A DNA stretch of 64,000 nucleotides from Selenomonadaceae bacterium (GTDB taxonomy: Bacteria; Bacillota; Negativicutes; Selenomonadales; Selenomonadaceae), in the NCBI GenBank assembly GCA_017515635.1, contig JAFWFO010000035.1, positions 28,000 to 91,999 of the forward strand, written 5' to 3'. Below the pieces are notes generated by a model that saw only the letters and a list, made by a program, of their open reading frames with translations, did not search any database and was not told where the DNA came from. Made by a program: the position numbers and the translations under genes. Shown one piece after another: positions 25,959 through 33,538 of the stretch; within the stretch, counting starts at the first letter, position 1, and each line of letters starts with the position of its first letter.

Positions 25959-26957
25959 TTATTTCGCGTTGGCAAGTTCCATGATGGCAGCCGCGGTGCC
26001 TTCGGAGCCGAGAACTTCTTTAATCTTGTGCGCAACGAGCTCTTTGATGTAGTTGCGAGCCGGCGTAAGATATTGACGCGGGTCGAAGTGTTCGGGGAAC
26101 TGGTCGAAGTGTTCACGGATACCGGCAGTCATTGCGAGACGAAGGTCGGAGTCGATGTTGATTTTGCAAACTGCGGATTTCGCGGCTTTACGGAGCTGAT
26201 TTTCGGGAATACCGACAGCATCTTTCAATGCGCCGCCGTGGTCGTTGATGATTTTGACGTATTTCGGAATAACCGAGGATGCGCCGTGGAGAACGATCGG
26301 GAATCCGGGGATTTTCTTCTCGATTTCTTCGAGAATGTCAAAGCGCAGTTCAGGCGGCTCAAGAACGCCGGTTTCGGGATTGCGCGTGCACTGTTCGGGC
26401 GTGAATTTGAATGCGCCGTGGCTGGTGCCGATAGCGATAGCCAAGGAGTCGCAGCCGGTTTTTTCGACGAACTCGAAAACTTCTTCCGGTTTGGTGTAGT
26501 GAGCTTTGTCGGCGTCAACGGAAACATCATCTTCAACGCCTGCGAGCTGACCGAGTTCAGCTTCGACAACAACGCCGTGTGCGTGTGCGTATTCGACGAC
26601 TTCTTTTGTTTTCTCGATGTTTTCGGCGAACGGATAATGCGAGCCGTCGAACATAACGGAAGTGAAGCCGCCGTCGATGCAGGATTTGCAGGTTGCGAAA
26701 TCGGGACCGTGATCAAGGTGCAGAGCAATCGGAATGTCGTTGACTTCCAGAGCCGCTTTCACAAGATGAACGAGGTATTGATGGTTTGCGTACTTTCTTG
26801 CGCCGGCGGAGCATTGAAGAATGACGGGCGATTGAAGTTCGGCCGCGGCACCCGTGATGCCCTGGACGATTTCCATATTGTTGACGTTGAATGCGCCGAT
26901 TGCGAAGCCGCCTTCGTGAGCTTTCTTGAACATAGCTTTGGTCGTAATCAATGGCAT
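25959..26957 (-). CDS. fba: fructose-bisphosphate aldolase, class II
   Basis: 332 residues, a zinc-dependent aldolase of glycolysis and gluconeogenesis. The zinc and catalytic motifs are HLDHGPDFATC, FDGSHYPFAENI, VVEAELGQLAGVEDD, GTSHGAF and LHGASSVIPK. AGGAGG precedes the ATG. The gene stands alone between its promoter (27025-27054) and a strong terminator. Its codon use is more regular than that of its neighbours, as expected for a highly expressed gene. Confidence 0.96.
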   Translation of the reverse strand: MPLITTKAMFKKAHEGGFAIGAFNVNNMEIVQGITGAAAELQSPVILQCSAGARKYANHQYLVHLVKAALEVNDIPIALHLDHGPDFATCKSCIDGGFTSVMFDGSHYPFAENIEKTKEVVEYAHAHGVVVEAELGQLAGVEDDVSVDADKAHYTKPEEVFEFVEKTGCDSLAIAIGTSHGAFKFTPEQCTRNPETGVLEPPELRFDILEEIEKKIPGFPIVLHGASSVIPKYVKIINDHGGALKDAVGIPENQLRKAAKSAVCKINIDSDLRLAMTAGIREHFDQFPEHFDPRQYLTPARNYIKELVAHKIKEVLGSEGTAAAIMELANAK

Positions 26958-27024
26958 TTGGCATTACCTCCTAAAAATTATCACACGATTCGCGGGGCTT
27001 GAACCCCTCCTAATCAACGCGCAC

Positions 27025-27054
27025 ATTTTAACACATTTGCGGCGGAAGTTGCAA
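27025..27054 (-). promoter_or_regulatory. predicted promoter of fba
   Basis: On the minus strand TTGCAA and TAAAAT with an 18-bp spacer, 68 bp before the fba start. Confidence 0.55.
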
Positions 27055-27150
27055 CCTGCAGTTGAAAAAAATATTTCGACAATTTTAGCGGAGGTTGACG
27101 GTTTTGGCGCGTCGCTTCGATTAATTTCGTTCGTGAATTTGAGTTTTAAT

Positions 27151-27321
27151 CTACTTTTTCTTTGCTTGCCCAAAGAAAAAGTAGCAAAAAGAAAAGGCAC
27201 GCCTGCGCGGCGGGCGATGAATGAGTATTCGCGTTGAAATTGGGTTGTCGTAATGCTTTTTGGCCGACGGTATTTGCGTCACGCAAATGCGTCGGCAGAG
27301 GCCGTCATCCGTGACGGCCTC
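27151..27321. repeat. composite three-palindrome intergenic element, copy B (inverted relative to copy A)
   Basis: Palindromes are at 27151-27184 (CTACTTTTTCTTTG pairing with CAAAGAAAAAGTAG), 27263-27296 (core ATTTGCGTCACGCAAAT flanked by GCCGACG/CGTCGGC) and 27298-27321 (GAGGCCGTCA/TGACGGCCTC). Order and orientation are reversed relative to 12262-12371, and about 78 bp of extra sequence separates the first palindrome from the second. It fills most of the gap of more than 400 bp between fba and the exonuclease gene. Confidence 0.8.
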
Positions 27322-27420
27322 AAAATTCGATTTCGGATTATGTTATCTTAAAAATTTTTCGCGGCAGGAACTTTCCAAACTCAACCAGAATTAATCAAAA
27401 AAAATTTGGGAGGTTATATT

Positions 27421-28074
27421 TTGGTTCACATTGTAATTGATTTGGAAATGAATCCCGTCAGCAAGACTTTCAAGGATATTCGGCGGCGCACAACCGACGA
27501 GGTCATAGAAATCGGCGCGGTCAAACTCGACGAGAATTATCAACAGGTCGACGAGTTTCAATGCTACGTCCGCCCCGAATACGGCGAGATAACCAAACAC
27601 ATCACGAAGCTGACGGGCATAACTCAAGCGACCGTTGCCGACAAGCCGCTTTTTGCCGAGGCGTTCCAAAATTTCATGGACTGGATCGGCACGTGGGACA
27701 TGACGCTTTATTCGTGGAGCAATTCCGACATCAAACAGCTCAAAGTCGAGTGCGCGTTCAAAATCCCCGGCTACGACATTGCGAAACTTGAAAAACGTTG
27801 GCGCGATTTGCAAAAGGCGTTCGACGACAGAATCGGTTTGCATTCGAGTTTGGCACTCAAACACGCAATCGGCGCGATGAATCGGGACTTCGAGGGCACG
27901 CAACACACCGCTCTTGCCGACGCCGCGAACACTGCCGCAATTCTCACGTTGCTTCAGGACGACGAAGAATTTTTCCGCGTCATGCAACCCGTGATTGATT
28001 TGCTCAAGCCCAAAACACTTTCGCAGTCTATCGGCGACAAATACCCCGAACTGATGAATTTGAAATTCGATTGA
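27421..28074 (+). CDS. DEDDh 3'-5' exonuclease family protein (KapD-like)
   Basis: 217 residues. The three exonuclease motifs are visible: VIDLEMN (Exo I, Asp and Glu), SWSNSDIKQL (Exo II) and HTALADAANTA (Exo IIIe, His and Asp). This is the fold of DnaQ, RNase T and KapD. Its substrate could be DNA or RNA. The start is TTG at 27421, 7 nt after GGAGG; an earlier in-frame TTG lies before the ribosome site. It ends 10 bp before pheA, so the two probably form an operon. Confidence 0.88.
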   Translation: MVHIVIDLEMNPVSKTFKDIRRRTTDEVIEIGAVKLDENYQQVDEFQCYVRPEYGEITKHITKLTGITQATVADKPLFAEAFQNFMDWIGTWDMTLYSWSNSDIKQLKVECAFKIPGYDIAKLEKRWRDLQKAFDDRIGLHSSLALKHAIGAMNRDFEGTQHTALADAANTAAILTLLQDDEEFFRVMQPVIDLLKPKTLSQSIGDKYPELMNLKFD

Positions 28075-28084
28075 GGTGACAGCG

Positions 28085-28942
28085 TTGAAGAAATTTGGAA
28101 TTCTCGGCCCGAAAGGCACGCATTCGGAAGAAGCCGCGCTTTGGCTGAAAAAATTTCTGCGCGAAGATTTTCGGCTTGAAATCTGCGCGGACATCTTCGA
28201 CGTGTTGACCGCAGTTGCCGAAAAAAATTTGGACGCGGGACTTGTGCCCGTCGAAAATTCGTTGGAAGGTTCAATTAATGTCACGCTCGACATTTTGGCG
28301 CGTTCGGATACTTTGACCGTCGCCCGCGAACTCGTTTGGCCGGTGAAAAATTTTTTGCTGACGAAACCGAACGTTGAAGTTGACGCCGTCCGAAAAATTT
28401 TCTCGCACGCTCAACCGCTGGCGCAATGTCGAAATTTTTTGCGGAAAAATTTTCCCGACGCCGAAATTGTCGCGACTGCCTCGACCGCCCGCGCCGCAGA
28501 AATTGTTGCCGAATCTCAGCCCGAAGAAAATTTCGCCGCTATCGGAACGGAACGCGCCGCCAAACTTAACGCGCTGACCGTCGCCGCAAAAAATATTCAA
28601 GACAATCCGAACAACTTCACGCGATTTTTTGAAGTTCATTACCGCCCGCGTGATGCCGCGCCGATTGAAACTTTCGACGGCGATAAAGTTTTGCTCATCT
28701 GCCAAATCGACGGCTCCCGCGCAGGTTCGCTCTGTGATGTGCTTGCCGAATTCGCCCGCCGCAACGTGAACATGACGCGAATTGAATCACGTCCCGCCCG
28801 CACGATTTTGGGAGCGTATATTTTTTTCTTTGAACTTGACACCGACGCCGGTAATGAAAAGCTCCGCGACGCAATCCGCGCCGTTTACGACAAAAGTATT
28901 TGGTTGAAAAATTTGGGCGTCTTCCCCGTCATAAATGCGTAA
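28085..28942 (+). CDS. pheA: prephenate dehydratase
   Basis: 285 residues, monofunctional. It converts prephenate to phenylpyruvate in phenylalanine synthesis. The catalytic domain shows GPKGTHSEEAA, VENSLEGSINVTLDIL and the NFTRFFEV motif with the catalytic threonine. A C-terminal ACT domain (LCDVLAEFARRNVNMTRIESRPAR) senses phenylalanine. The start is TTG at 28085 with GAGGTG at the right distance; a GTG at 28076 overlaps that ribosome site. There is no fused chorismate mutase. Confidence 0.95.
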   Translation: MKKFGILGPKGTHSEEAALWLKKFLREDFRLEICADIFDVLTAVAEKNLDAGLVPVENSLEGSINVTLDILARSDTLTVARELVWPVKNFLLTKPNVEVDAVRKIFSHAQPLAQCRNFLRKNFPDAEIVATASTARAAEIVAESQPEENFAAIGTERAAKLNALTVAAKNIQDNPNNFTRFFEVHYRPRDAAPIETFDGDKVLLICQIDGSRAGSLCDVLAEFARRNVNMTRIESRPARTILGAYIFFFELDTDAGNEKLRDAIRAVYDKSIWLKNLGVFPVINA

Positions 28943-28943
28943 A

Positions 28944-28981
28944 AAAATTCCCTCTCGACTTCGGGAGGGATTTTTTATTTC
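28944..28981. terminator. bidirectional terminator between pheA and the ABC ATPase gene
   Basis: CCCTC and GAGGG pair around a loop containing TCGACTTCG, flanked by A runs on the left and TTTTTT on the right. It lies between two convergent genes. Confidence 0.85.
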
Positions 28982-29679
28982 GTCAGCTCTATAAAAGTTT
29001 CCTCAAGCGAACGTCCCGCGCAAAGATTTTTTACCGTGTCCAATGCAACCAACTTGCCGCGATTTAAAATTGCCGCTCTGTCGCACAAAAATTCCGCCTC
29101 CTCGATATAATGCGTCGTCAACACGATTGTTATTCCCCGCGATTTCAAGTCGGCTATCAGCTCCCAAATTTTTCGGCGAACTTGCGGATCAAGCGCAACC
29201 GTCGGCTCGTCCATGAATAAAATTTTCGGTCGGTGAATCAGCGCACGCACGATTAGCAATCGCCGCTTCATGCCGCCGGAAAGTTCCTGCACGAAAGATT
29301 TGCGAACTTTTTCCAGCTCAACGAATTTCAACAGCTCGTCAATTCTTTCGCGCCGCTCGATTTTCGGCAAGTGATGTAATCGGGCGTGCAGTTCCAAATT
29401 TTCTTCGACGGTCAAATCGCGGTCAAAGTTCAAATGTTGCGGCACCAGTCCCAGCAAACTTTTTACAAAAATTTCGTTGCCGTCAACGTTTTGTCCCTCG
29501 AAAAAAATTTCGCCCGCCGTCGGTTTAAGTTGCAGCGTCAACATTTTAATTGTTGTGGTTTTGCCCGCGCCGTTTTTGCCAAGCAATCCGAAAACTTCAC
29601 CGCGAAAAATTTTCAAGCTGAGATTATCTACTGCCCGCGTTTCGCCGAAAAATTTTTTCACGTTGCAAAGTTCAATCAT
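28975..29679 (-). CDS. ABC transporter ATP-binding protein (no adjacent permease)
   Basis: 234 residues, a single nucleotide-binding domain: Walker A GKNGAGKTT, Q-loop GLVPQHLNFD, signature LSGGMKRRL, Walker B ILFMDEPTVALDP and the H-loop TTHYIEEAE. The DrrA/CcmA-like sequence suggests an export or antibiotic-resistance type partner, but no permease gene is next to it. The ATG at 29679 with GGAGG was chosen although the frame stays open far upstream, where it runs antisense to the LysR gene. Confidence 0.92.
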   Translation of the reverse strand: MIELCNVKKFFGETRAVDNLSLKIFRGEVFGLLGKNGAGKTTTIKMLTLQLKPTAGEIFFEGQNVDGNEIFVKSLLGLVPQHLNFDRDLTVEENLELHARLHHLPKIERRERIDELLKFVELEKVRKSFVQELSGGMKRRLLIVRALIHRPKILFMDEPTVALDPQVRRKIWELIADLKSRGITIVLTTHYIEEAEFLCDRAAILNRGKLVALDTVKNLCAGRSLEETFIELTK

Positions 29680-29790
29680 GATTAAACCTCCGAAAAATTT
29701 TCGTTGCAAGTTAATTTCGTACCGTGTAAAATATAAATAGCAGTTATGATGAATTATCCCGTATTTGTCGACCGAAAGGAAGGGATTAAT

Positions 29791-30660
29791 TTGGAGCTGA
29801 GACAACTTGAGTATTTTCAGATGGCGAGCCGACTGAAAAATATCACCCGCGCCGCGCAAAGACTTCGAGTTTCGCAACCTAATATCACCGTCGCGATAAA
29901 AAAACTTGAGGCGGAACTCGGCGTGCAACTTTTCGACCGCAGTCAAAAACAGCTGAGCTTGACGCTCGAAGGCACGGTTTTTCTGAAACGAATCGAAATC
30001 GCGTTGCGCAACATTGAAGACGCCGTACTTGAAGTCAACGACTACAAACAGTTGCAAAAAGGCACGATAAAAATCGGAATCCCGCCGATGATGGGCGCGT
30101 ATCTGTTCCCGAAAGTTTTTTCCGGCTTCAGGCGCGCTCACCCGCATTTGGATGTTTTGCTTTACGAAGAAGGTTCGCTGACAATCCGCGAAAAACTCGA
30201 AAGCGACGAACTCGACTTCGGAATAATAATTGTGCCGGACACCGTGCCGAATCTCAACGTGCTGAAGATGAGCCGCAATCAACTGATGGTTTGCGTGGCG
30301 CAGACCAGCCCGCTCGCCGACAAAGAAAAAATCACCGCGAAAGAAATTGCCGCGTCGGATTTAATCATGCTCAAAGAGGGCGCGTATCTGCGCGAAGTCG
30401 TTCAACAAAAATTATCCGCGATGAAAATTTCGCCGCGCACGGTGCTTGAATCCAGCCAAATCGTCACGATAAAAGGTCTCGTCGCGCACGACGTTGGCAT
30501 TGCGTTTCTGCTCGACTTCATCTGTAAAAATTCGTCGGACATAAAAACAATTCCTTTTTGCGAACCGATTTTCGTCGACATCGGGCTTGCGTGGAAAAAA
30601 GAACGCTACGTTTCCAAGGCCGCGCAGGCGTTTATAGATTTTTGCAAAAATCCGCTGTGA
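29791..30660 (+). CDS. LysR-family transcriptional regulator
   Basis: 289 residues. The winged helix-turn-helix is at the N terminus (RLKNITRAAQRLRVSQPNITVAIKKLE), followed by a periplasmic-binding-like effector domain (KIGIPPMMGAYLFPKVFSGF). It resembles the CynR/GltC-type regulators. It is divergent from the ABC ATPase gene with a gap of about 110 bp, so that gene is a candidate target. The start is TTG behind GGAAGGGA. The effector is unknown. Confidence 0.92.
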   Translation: MELRQLEYFQMASRLKNITRAAQRLRVSQPNITVAIKKLEAELGVQLFDRSQKQLSLTLEGTVFLKRIEIALRNIEDAVLEVNDYKQLQKGTIKIGIPPMMGAYLFPKVFSGFRRAHPHLDVLLYEEGSLTIREKLESDELDFGIIIVPDTVPNLNVLKMSRNQLMVCVAQTSPLADKEKITAKEIAASDLIMLKEGAYLREVVQQKLSAMKISPRTVLESSQIVTIKGLVAHDVGIAFLLDFICKNSSDIKTIPFCEPIFVDIGLAWKKERYVSKAAQAFIDFCKNPL

Positions 30661-30678
30661 AAAATTTCCGCAACGAAA

Positions 30679-30712
30679 AAATCCCGACTCCGTTTGGAAT
30701 CGGGTTTTTGTT
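30679..30712. terminator. terminator after the LysR gene
   Basis: CCCGA and TCGGG pair with a longer imperfect inner part, followed by TTTTTG. It lies between convergent genes. Confidence 0.75.
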
Positions 30713-30726
30713 TTTGTGACGAAAAA

Positions 30727-31212
30727 TTATTTTGAGTCTTCAAGCAGTTCGCCGAGAATGCGTTTTTTGGTCGTTTCGAGAACGTCGCCGTAAACTTTGA
30801 GATTGTCGGTGAATTTGTCGGCTTCGGCTTGATACTTCGCTTTGGCGTCGGCGGCCAATTCTTTGCCAATCGCCTCCGAACGCATTACGCCTTTCGCGAA
30901 AATCGAACGACCAAATTGAATGAAGGCTTTTTGGACTTCGGGATCTTGATTCGCTTTTTGGGCAAGTTCAAGTTCCGCTTTGTCTTCGGGCGCGCTTTCC
31001 TTCATGATAATTTTCATCCATTCCTCGCCGTGTTCCAAAACGAATTGATTTTGTGCCGCCTCGTCAAGCTGAACGTACTGGCGAAGTTGCGGCTCTTTTT
31101 CTTTGACGATTTCATCAAGTGCCGAATCGACCGCGAAATAAGTAATCAAGGCGATGCCGACACCCGCAACGAGACCGAGAATCAGAAGACCGATAAGAAT
31201 TTTTTTAAACAC
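30727..31212 (-). CDS. membrane-anchored helical protein of unknown function
   Basis: 161 residues. An N-terminal hydrophobic segment (LIGLLILGLVAGVGIALITYF) acts as an uncleaved anchor or signal, followed by a charged, mostly helical body rich in Glu, Lys and Gln. There is no lipobox and no recognised domain. The start is GTG behind GGAGG. Its product should face the periplasm. Upstream lie repeated pieces of the 3' end of the neighbouring exporter gene. Confidence 0.65.
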   Translation of the reverse strand: MFKKILIGLLILGLVAGVGIALITYFAVDSALDEIVKEKEPQLRQYVQLDEAAQNQFVLEHGEEWMKIIMKESAPEDKAELELAQKANQDPEVQKAFIQFGRSIFAKGVMRSEAIGKELAADAKAKYQAEADKFTDNLKVYGDVLETTKKRILGELLEDSK

Positions 31213-31233
31213 ATAAAAACCTCCAAAAAAATT

Positions 31234-31330
31234 TTAACTCAACGGACGGACGCTTTAAAAACGTCGTCAAGTTTTTAACTCAACGCTCGAATTTTGTAAT
31301 TGCCCGTGCCGGACGCTTTAAAAGCGTCGG
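31234..31330. repeat. degenerate duplicates of the 3' end of the exporter gene
   Basis: Two units (31234-31273 and 31275-31330) each begin with the complement of GTTGAGTTAA, the last codons and stop of the exporter gene at 31385. The second also retains a translated tail GTGNYKIRALS, against GTGGYKLRALS in the gene. Both carry a palindrome related to GACGCTTTTAAAGCGTC. Confidence 0.7.
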
Positions 31331-31384
31331 AACAATTTTTGCAAGCAGATTCGCATCCGAAACGTTTTCGCAGACCCGCAACGA

Positions 31385-33085
31385 TTAACTCAATGCCCGC
31401 AACTTGTAACCGCCCGTGCCGTCAAGATTTAATTCCGTGTCGTGCATACTGAACAGCGTCGACCTGTGCCCCACGCTCACGACCGTCAATTTCGGCAACT
31501 CTTCACGCAGAAGTTTGTACATTTCAATTTCACGCGGCTCGTCGAGTGCCGAAGTTGCTTCGTCAAGGAAAATGTAATCGGGCGCGCTCAACAAAACTCG
31601 TGCGAAGGCAAGCCGCTGTTGTTCGCCCAGTGACAAAATTCGGCTCCAATCGTCCGCCGTGTCGAGTTTGTCGACAAGCGCAGGCAAGTCAACCAGTTGC
31701 AAAGTTTTTTTCAACACGTCGTCGGGCGGCGAATCTTTTTCGGCTGACGGATAAATCAGCGCACGTCGAAGAGTTCCCAACGGCAAGTAAGGTTTTTGCG
31801 GCAGGAACATCACGCGGGCATTTTCCGGCAGTGAAATTTCGCCCGAAGCATATCGCCACAGTCCCGCCAAAGTTCGGAGCAACGTCGATTTTCCGCAACC
31901 CGATGCGCCCGTCACCAAAAGAGATTTTGCATTTTGAAATTCAAGCGAAAGTTTTTTCAACAGCTCGCGTCCCGTCGGCAAGGAAACGTTCAAGCCGGAA
32001 ATTCTCAATTCGGGAGCGGTTGCGTGCGTGACTTTGCTTTGAACTTTTTTCGCCTCGTCCATGTGTTCGGTGAAGCCGTAAAGACGATTGACCACCGCCG
32101 CCAAATTAGCCAACGTGTCGTAAGAATCGACGAAGAAACTTAACGCGTCTTGAACTTTACCGAACGCCGACGAAATTTGCATGAGCCCGCCGAGCTGAAT
32201 TTCTTTGGCAAAATATCTTGGGTACGCCATGATATACGGCACGAGTACCGCCAGTTGCGCGTAGCCGTTCGCGTAAAAATTTAAGTGCTTGGTCTTCTTC
32301 ATGAGTTGCCAATAATTTTTAATGACGTTGTTGAACTTCAAATCAAAGACTTCGCGTTCGGCAGGTTCTCCGCGATAAAACGCAATGCTTTCGGAATTTT
32401 CGCGAACACGCATCATACTGAAACGAAAATCAGCCTCGAATTTCTGTTGGTCGAAATTCAGTCCGATTAACTTGCGTCCGACTTTGTGCGCGATAACCGT
32501 TCCGATTCCGGAATAAATCAACGAAAACCAGAACATGTAACCTGCAATGACGATTTCGACGCCGCCAACCGTGAACGAGAAAGAACCGCTCAAATTCCAC
32601 AGCACCACGCCGAACGCCGCCAACGTCGTCAACTGTTTTAAAAATCCGATAAGCAACGCGAGCGATAAATTGACGAATTGCCCGATGTCTTCGGAAATAC
32701 GCTGATCGGGGTTGTCCGTCGCGTCCTGCAGTCGATAATAAGTCTGTCCGTCCATCCACGCCTGCAAATAATTATTCGTCATCCACGTGCGCCACTTAAT
32801 TTGCAACATTTGACGCAGATAAATCGCGTAAACCGCAATAATTATGTAAATGAAAGCAATCGCACTGAATCGCCCGATTAACGGCCAAAAACTTTCTTCC
32901 TCGTAATTTTGCAACGCGTCCCAAAAAATTTGATACCACTCATTCAACTGGACAAGCAGATAAACCATCGCGAAATTCATTGCGATAACAACCGCCAACA
33001 GTCCGCGTGCTTTCCATTTTTCTTCGCTCGACCAATAGCCTTTGAACAGTGCCCACAAGCCGCGAAATAATTTTTTCGTTTCCAA
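31385..33085 (-). CDS. ABC transporter with fused membrane and ATPase domains (SbmA/BacA/YddA type)
   Basis: 566 residues. About six N-terminal membrane helices with the family segments WRTWMTNNYLQAWMDGQTYYRLQ and NPDQRISEDIGQF are followed by a nucleotide-binding domain (Walker A TGASGCGKSTLLRTL, FLPQKPYLPLGTLR, LSLGEQQRLAFAR, FLDEATSALDE). The family moves vitamins, peptides or long-chain acyl groups across membranes; the substrate here is unknown. The start is TTG at 33085 after GGGAGG; earlier in-frame codons precede the ribosome site. Its promoter abuts the first copy of the small-peptide repeat. Confidence 0.9.
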   Translation of the reverse strand: METKKLFRGLWALFKGYWSSEEKWKARGLLAVVIAMNFAMVYLLVQLNEWYQIFWDALQNYEEESFWPLIGRFSAIAFIYIIIAVYAIYLRQMLQIKWRTWMTNNYLQAWMDGQTYYRLQDATDNPDQRISEDIGQFVNLSLALLIGFLKQLTTLAAFGVVLWNLSGSFSFTVGGVEIVIAGYMFWFSLIYSGIGTVIAHKVGRKLIGLNFDQQKFEADFRFSMMRVRENSESIAFYRGEPAEREVFDLKFNNVIKNYWQLMKKTKHLNFYANGYAQLAVLVPYIMAYPRYFAKEIQLGGLMQISSAFGKVQDALSFFVDSYDTLANLAAVVNRLYGFTEHMDEAKKVQSKVTHATAPELRISGLNVSLPTGRELLKKLSLEFQNAKSLLVTGASGCGKSTLLRTLAGLWRYASGEISLPENARVMFLPQKPYLPLGTLRRALIYPSAEKDSPPDDVLKKTLQLVDLPALVDKLDTADDWSRILSLGEQQRLAFARVLLSAPDYIFLDEATSALDEPREIEMYKLLREELPKLTVVSVGHRSTLFSMHDTELNLDGTGGYKLRALS

Positions 33086-33104
33086 ATGCAAAACCTCCCG
33101 CGCA

Positions 33105-33133
33105 AGTATAATCGCCGCCGAATAATTTTTCAA
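33105..33133 (-). promoter_or_regulatory. predicted promoter of the SbmA/YddA-like exporter
   Basis: On the minus strand TTGAAA and TATACT with a 17-bp spacer. Its place relative to repeat copy 1 is the same as that of the copy 1 antisense promoter relative to copy 2. Confidence 0.6.
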
Positions 33134-33158
33134 GACTGTAAAAAAAATGAACGCCGCC

Positions 33159-33187
33159 TTGAATTCGGTCGACGCATGATTTATAAT
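33159..33187 (+). promoter_or_regulatory. sense promoter of module copy 1
   Basis: TTGAAT and a perfect TATAAT with a 17-bp spacer. The predicted start near 33194 places the RNA 5' end exactly on the element that pairs with 33398-33404. Confidence 0.75.
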
Positions 33188-33192
33188 CCGTT

Positions 33193-33404
33193 TGCTTGAT
33201 GCCTTCGCGGCGATGGCGGTTTAAATCCAAAAAAAGCCCCCGGAAAGGGGGTGAAGCGGATGTTCACGATTATCTTCCGAATCATCGTCATAACCCTGAT
33301 AATCCTCTGGATATTCACAGGAACGGCCGCCTAAGCTTCCCGGCGAATAGCGGCTTACCTTTTGTAACTCACTTACAGACGAGGGGCTGAACCGCCTTCA
33401 AGCA
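33193..33404 (+). promoter_or_regulatory. long-range 5'-3' helix of the copy 1 mRNA
   Basis: TGCTTGA (33193-33199) pairs with TCAAGCA (33398-33404), and GGCGGTT (33215-33221) with AACCGCC (33390-33396), enclosing the ribosome site and the peptide frame. A small GCC/GGC hairpin sits inside the 5' strand. Pairing is kept by covariation in copies 2 and 3. Confidence 0.7.
33260..33334 (+). CDS. 24-residue hydrophobic peptide, candidate type I toxin (copy 1)
   Basis: ATG to TAA, starting MFTII and ending TGTAA, with an almost uninterrupted run of Ile, Val, Leu and Phe between (one Arg at position 7). The length and make-up suit a single membrane-spanning peptide like Ibs, AapA or other type I toxins, but the sequence matches none I know. 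GGGGGTG six bases before the ATG is the ribosome site; it is locked in the hairpin 33236-33251 (CCCCC/GGGGG). The copy 2 peptide has the same length, with identical MFTII start and TAA end, and hydrophobic-for-hydrophobic changes between, so the frame is under protein-level constraint. It is predicted to insert in the inner membrane. Confidence 0.75.
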   Translation: MFTIIFRIIVITLIILWIFTGTAA

Positions 33405-33408
33405 CTTC

Positions 33409-33440
33409 GCCTCGCACGGACGCGGGGCATTTTTGTTTTG
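33409..33440 (+). terminator. terminator of the copy 1 peptide mRNA
   Basis: GCCTCGC and GCGGGGC form a 7-bp stem (one G-U) around a 6-nt loop, followed by ATTTTTGTTTTG. It is conserved in all three copies. Confidence 0.8.
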
Positions 33441-33450
33441 TTGTGACGAA

Positions 33451-33479
33451 ATTATAATCTGCGCGGGAAATTTTTGCAA
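33451..33479 (-). promoter_or_regulatory. antisense promoter of module copy 1
   Basis: On the minus strand TTGCAA and TATAAT with a 17-bp spacer, convergent with the sense promoter. Confidence 0.72.
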
Positions 33480-33503
33480 GCTGTAAAAAAAATGAACGCC
33501 GCC

Positions 33504-33532
33504 TTGAATTCGGTCGACACATGATTTATAAT
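33504..33532 (+). promoter_or_regulatory. sense promoter of module copy 2
   Basis: TTGAAT and TATAAT, 17-bp spacer; predicted start at the G of GCTTGA (33540). Confidence 0.75.
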
Positions 33533-33538
33533 TCGTGT

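Larger units (their letters stand above)
33229..33444 (-). ncRNA. predicted antisense RNA of module copy 1
   Basis: It would start about 7 nt after the minus-strand TATAAT and run back across the whole peptide frame. It would end at the complement of the ribosome-site hairpin: CCCCC and GGGGG followed by C and seven T (33229-33235), a strong intrinsic terminator. The length is about 216 nt. Full complementarity to the peptide mRNA makes it the candidate antitoxin. Transcription is inferred from the promoter and terminator only. Confidence 0.65.
33134..33480 (+). repeat. small-peptide/antisense module, copy 1
   Basis: First of two tandem copies. In order: TAAAAAAAATGAACGCCGCC lead-in, sense promoter, 5' pairing element, GC hairpin over the ribosome site, 24-codon frame, 3' pairing element, terminator, and antisense promoter reading back. 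Copy 2 follows directly, and a third copy lies at 41904-42451. Confidence 0.85.

Noticed and set aside
26985..27020. tRNA T-arm-like stretch (GGGGTTCAAGCCCC on the minus strand) in the fba leader
   Set aside because: No matching acceptor, D or anticodon arms are present; it is a short fortuitous hairpin in the 5' untranslated region.
27391..28293. 300-codon minus-strand frame
   Set aside because: It lies antisense to the exonuclease and prephenate dehydratase genes, both of which carry clear motifs.
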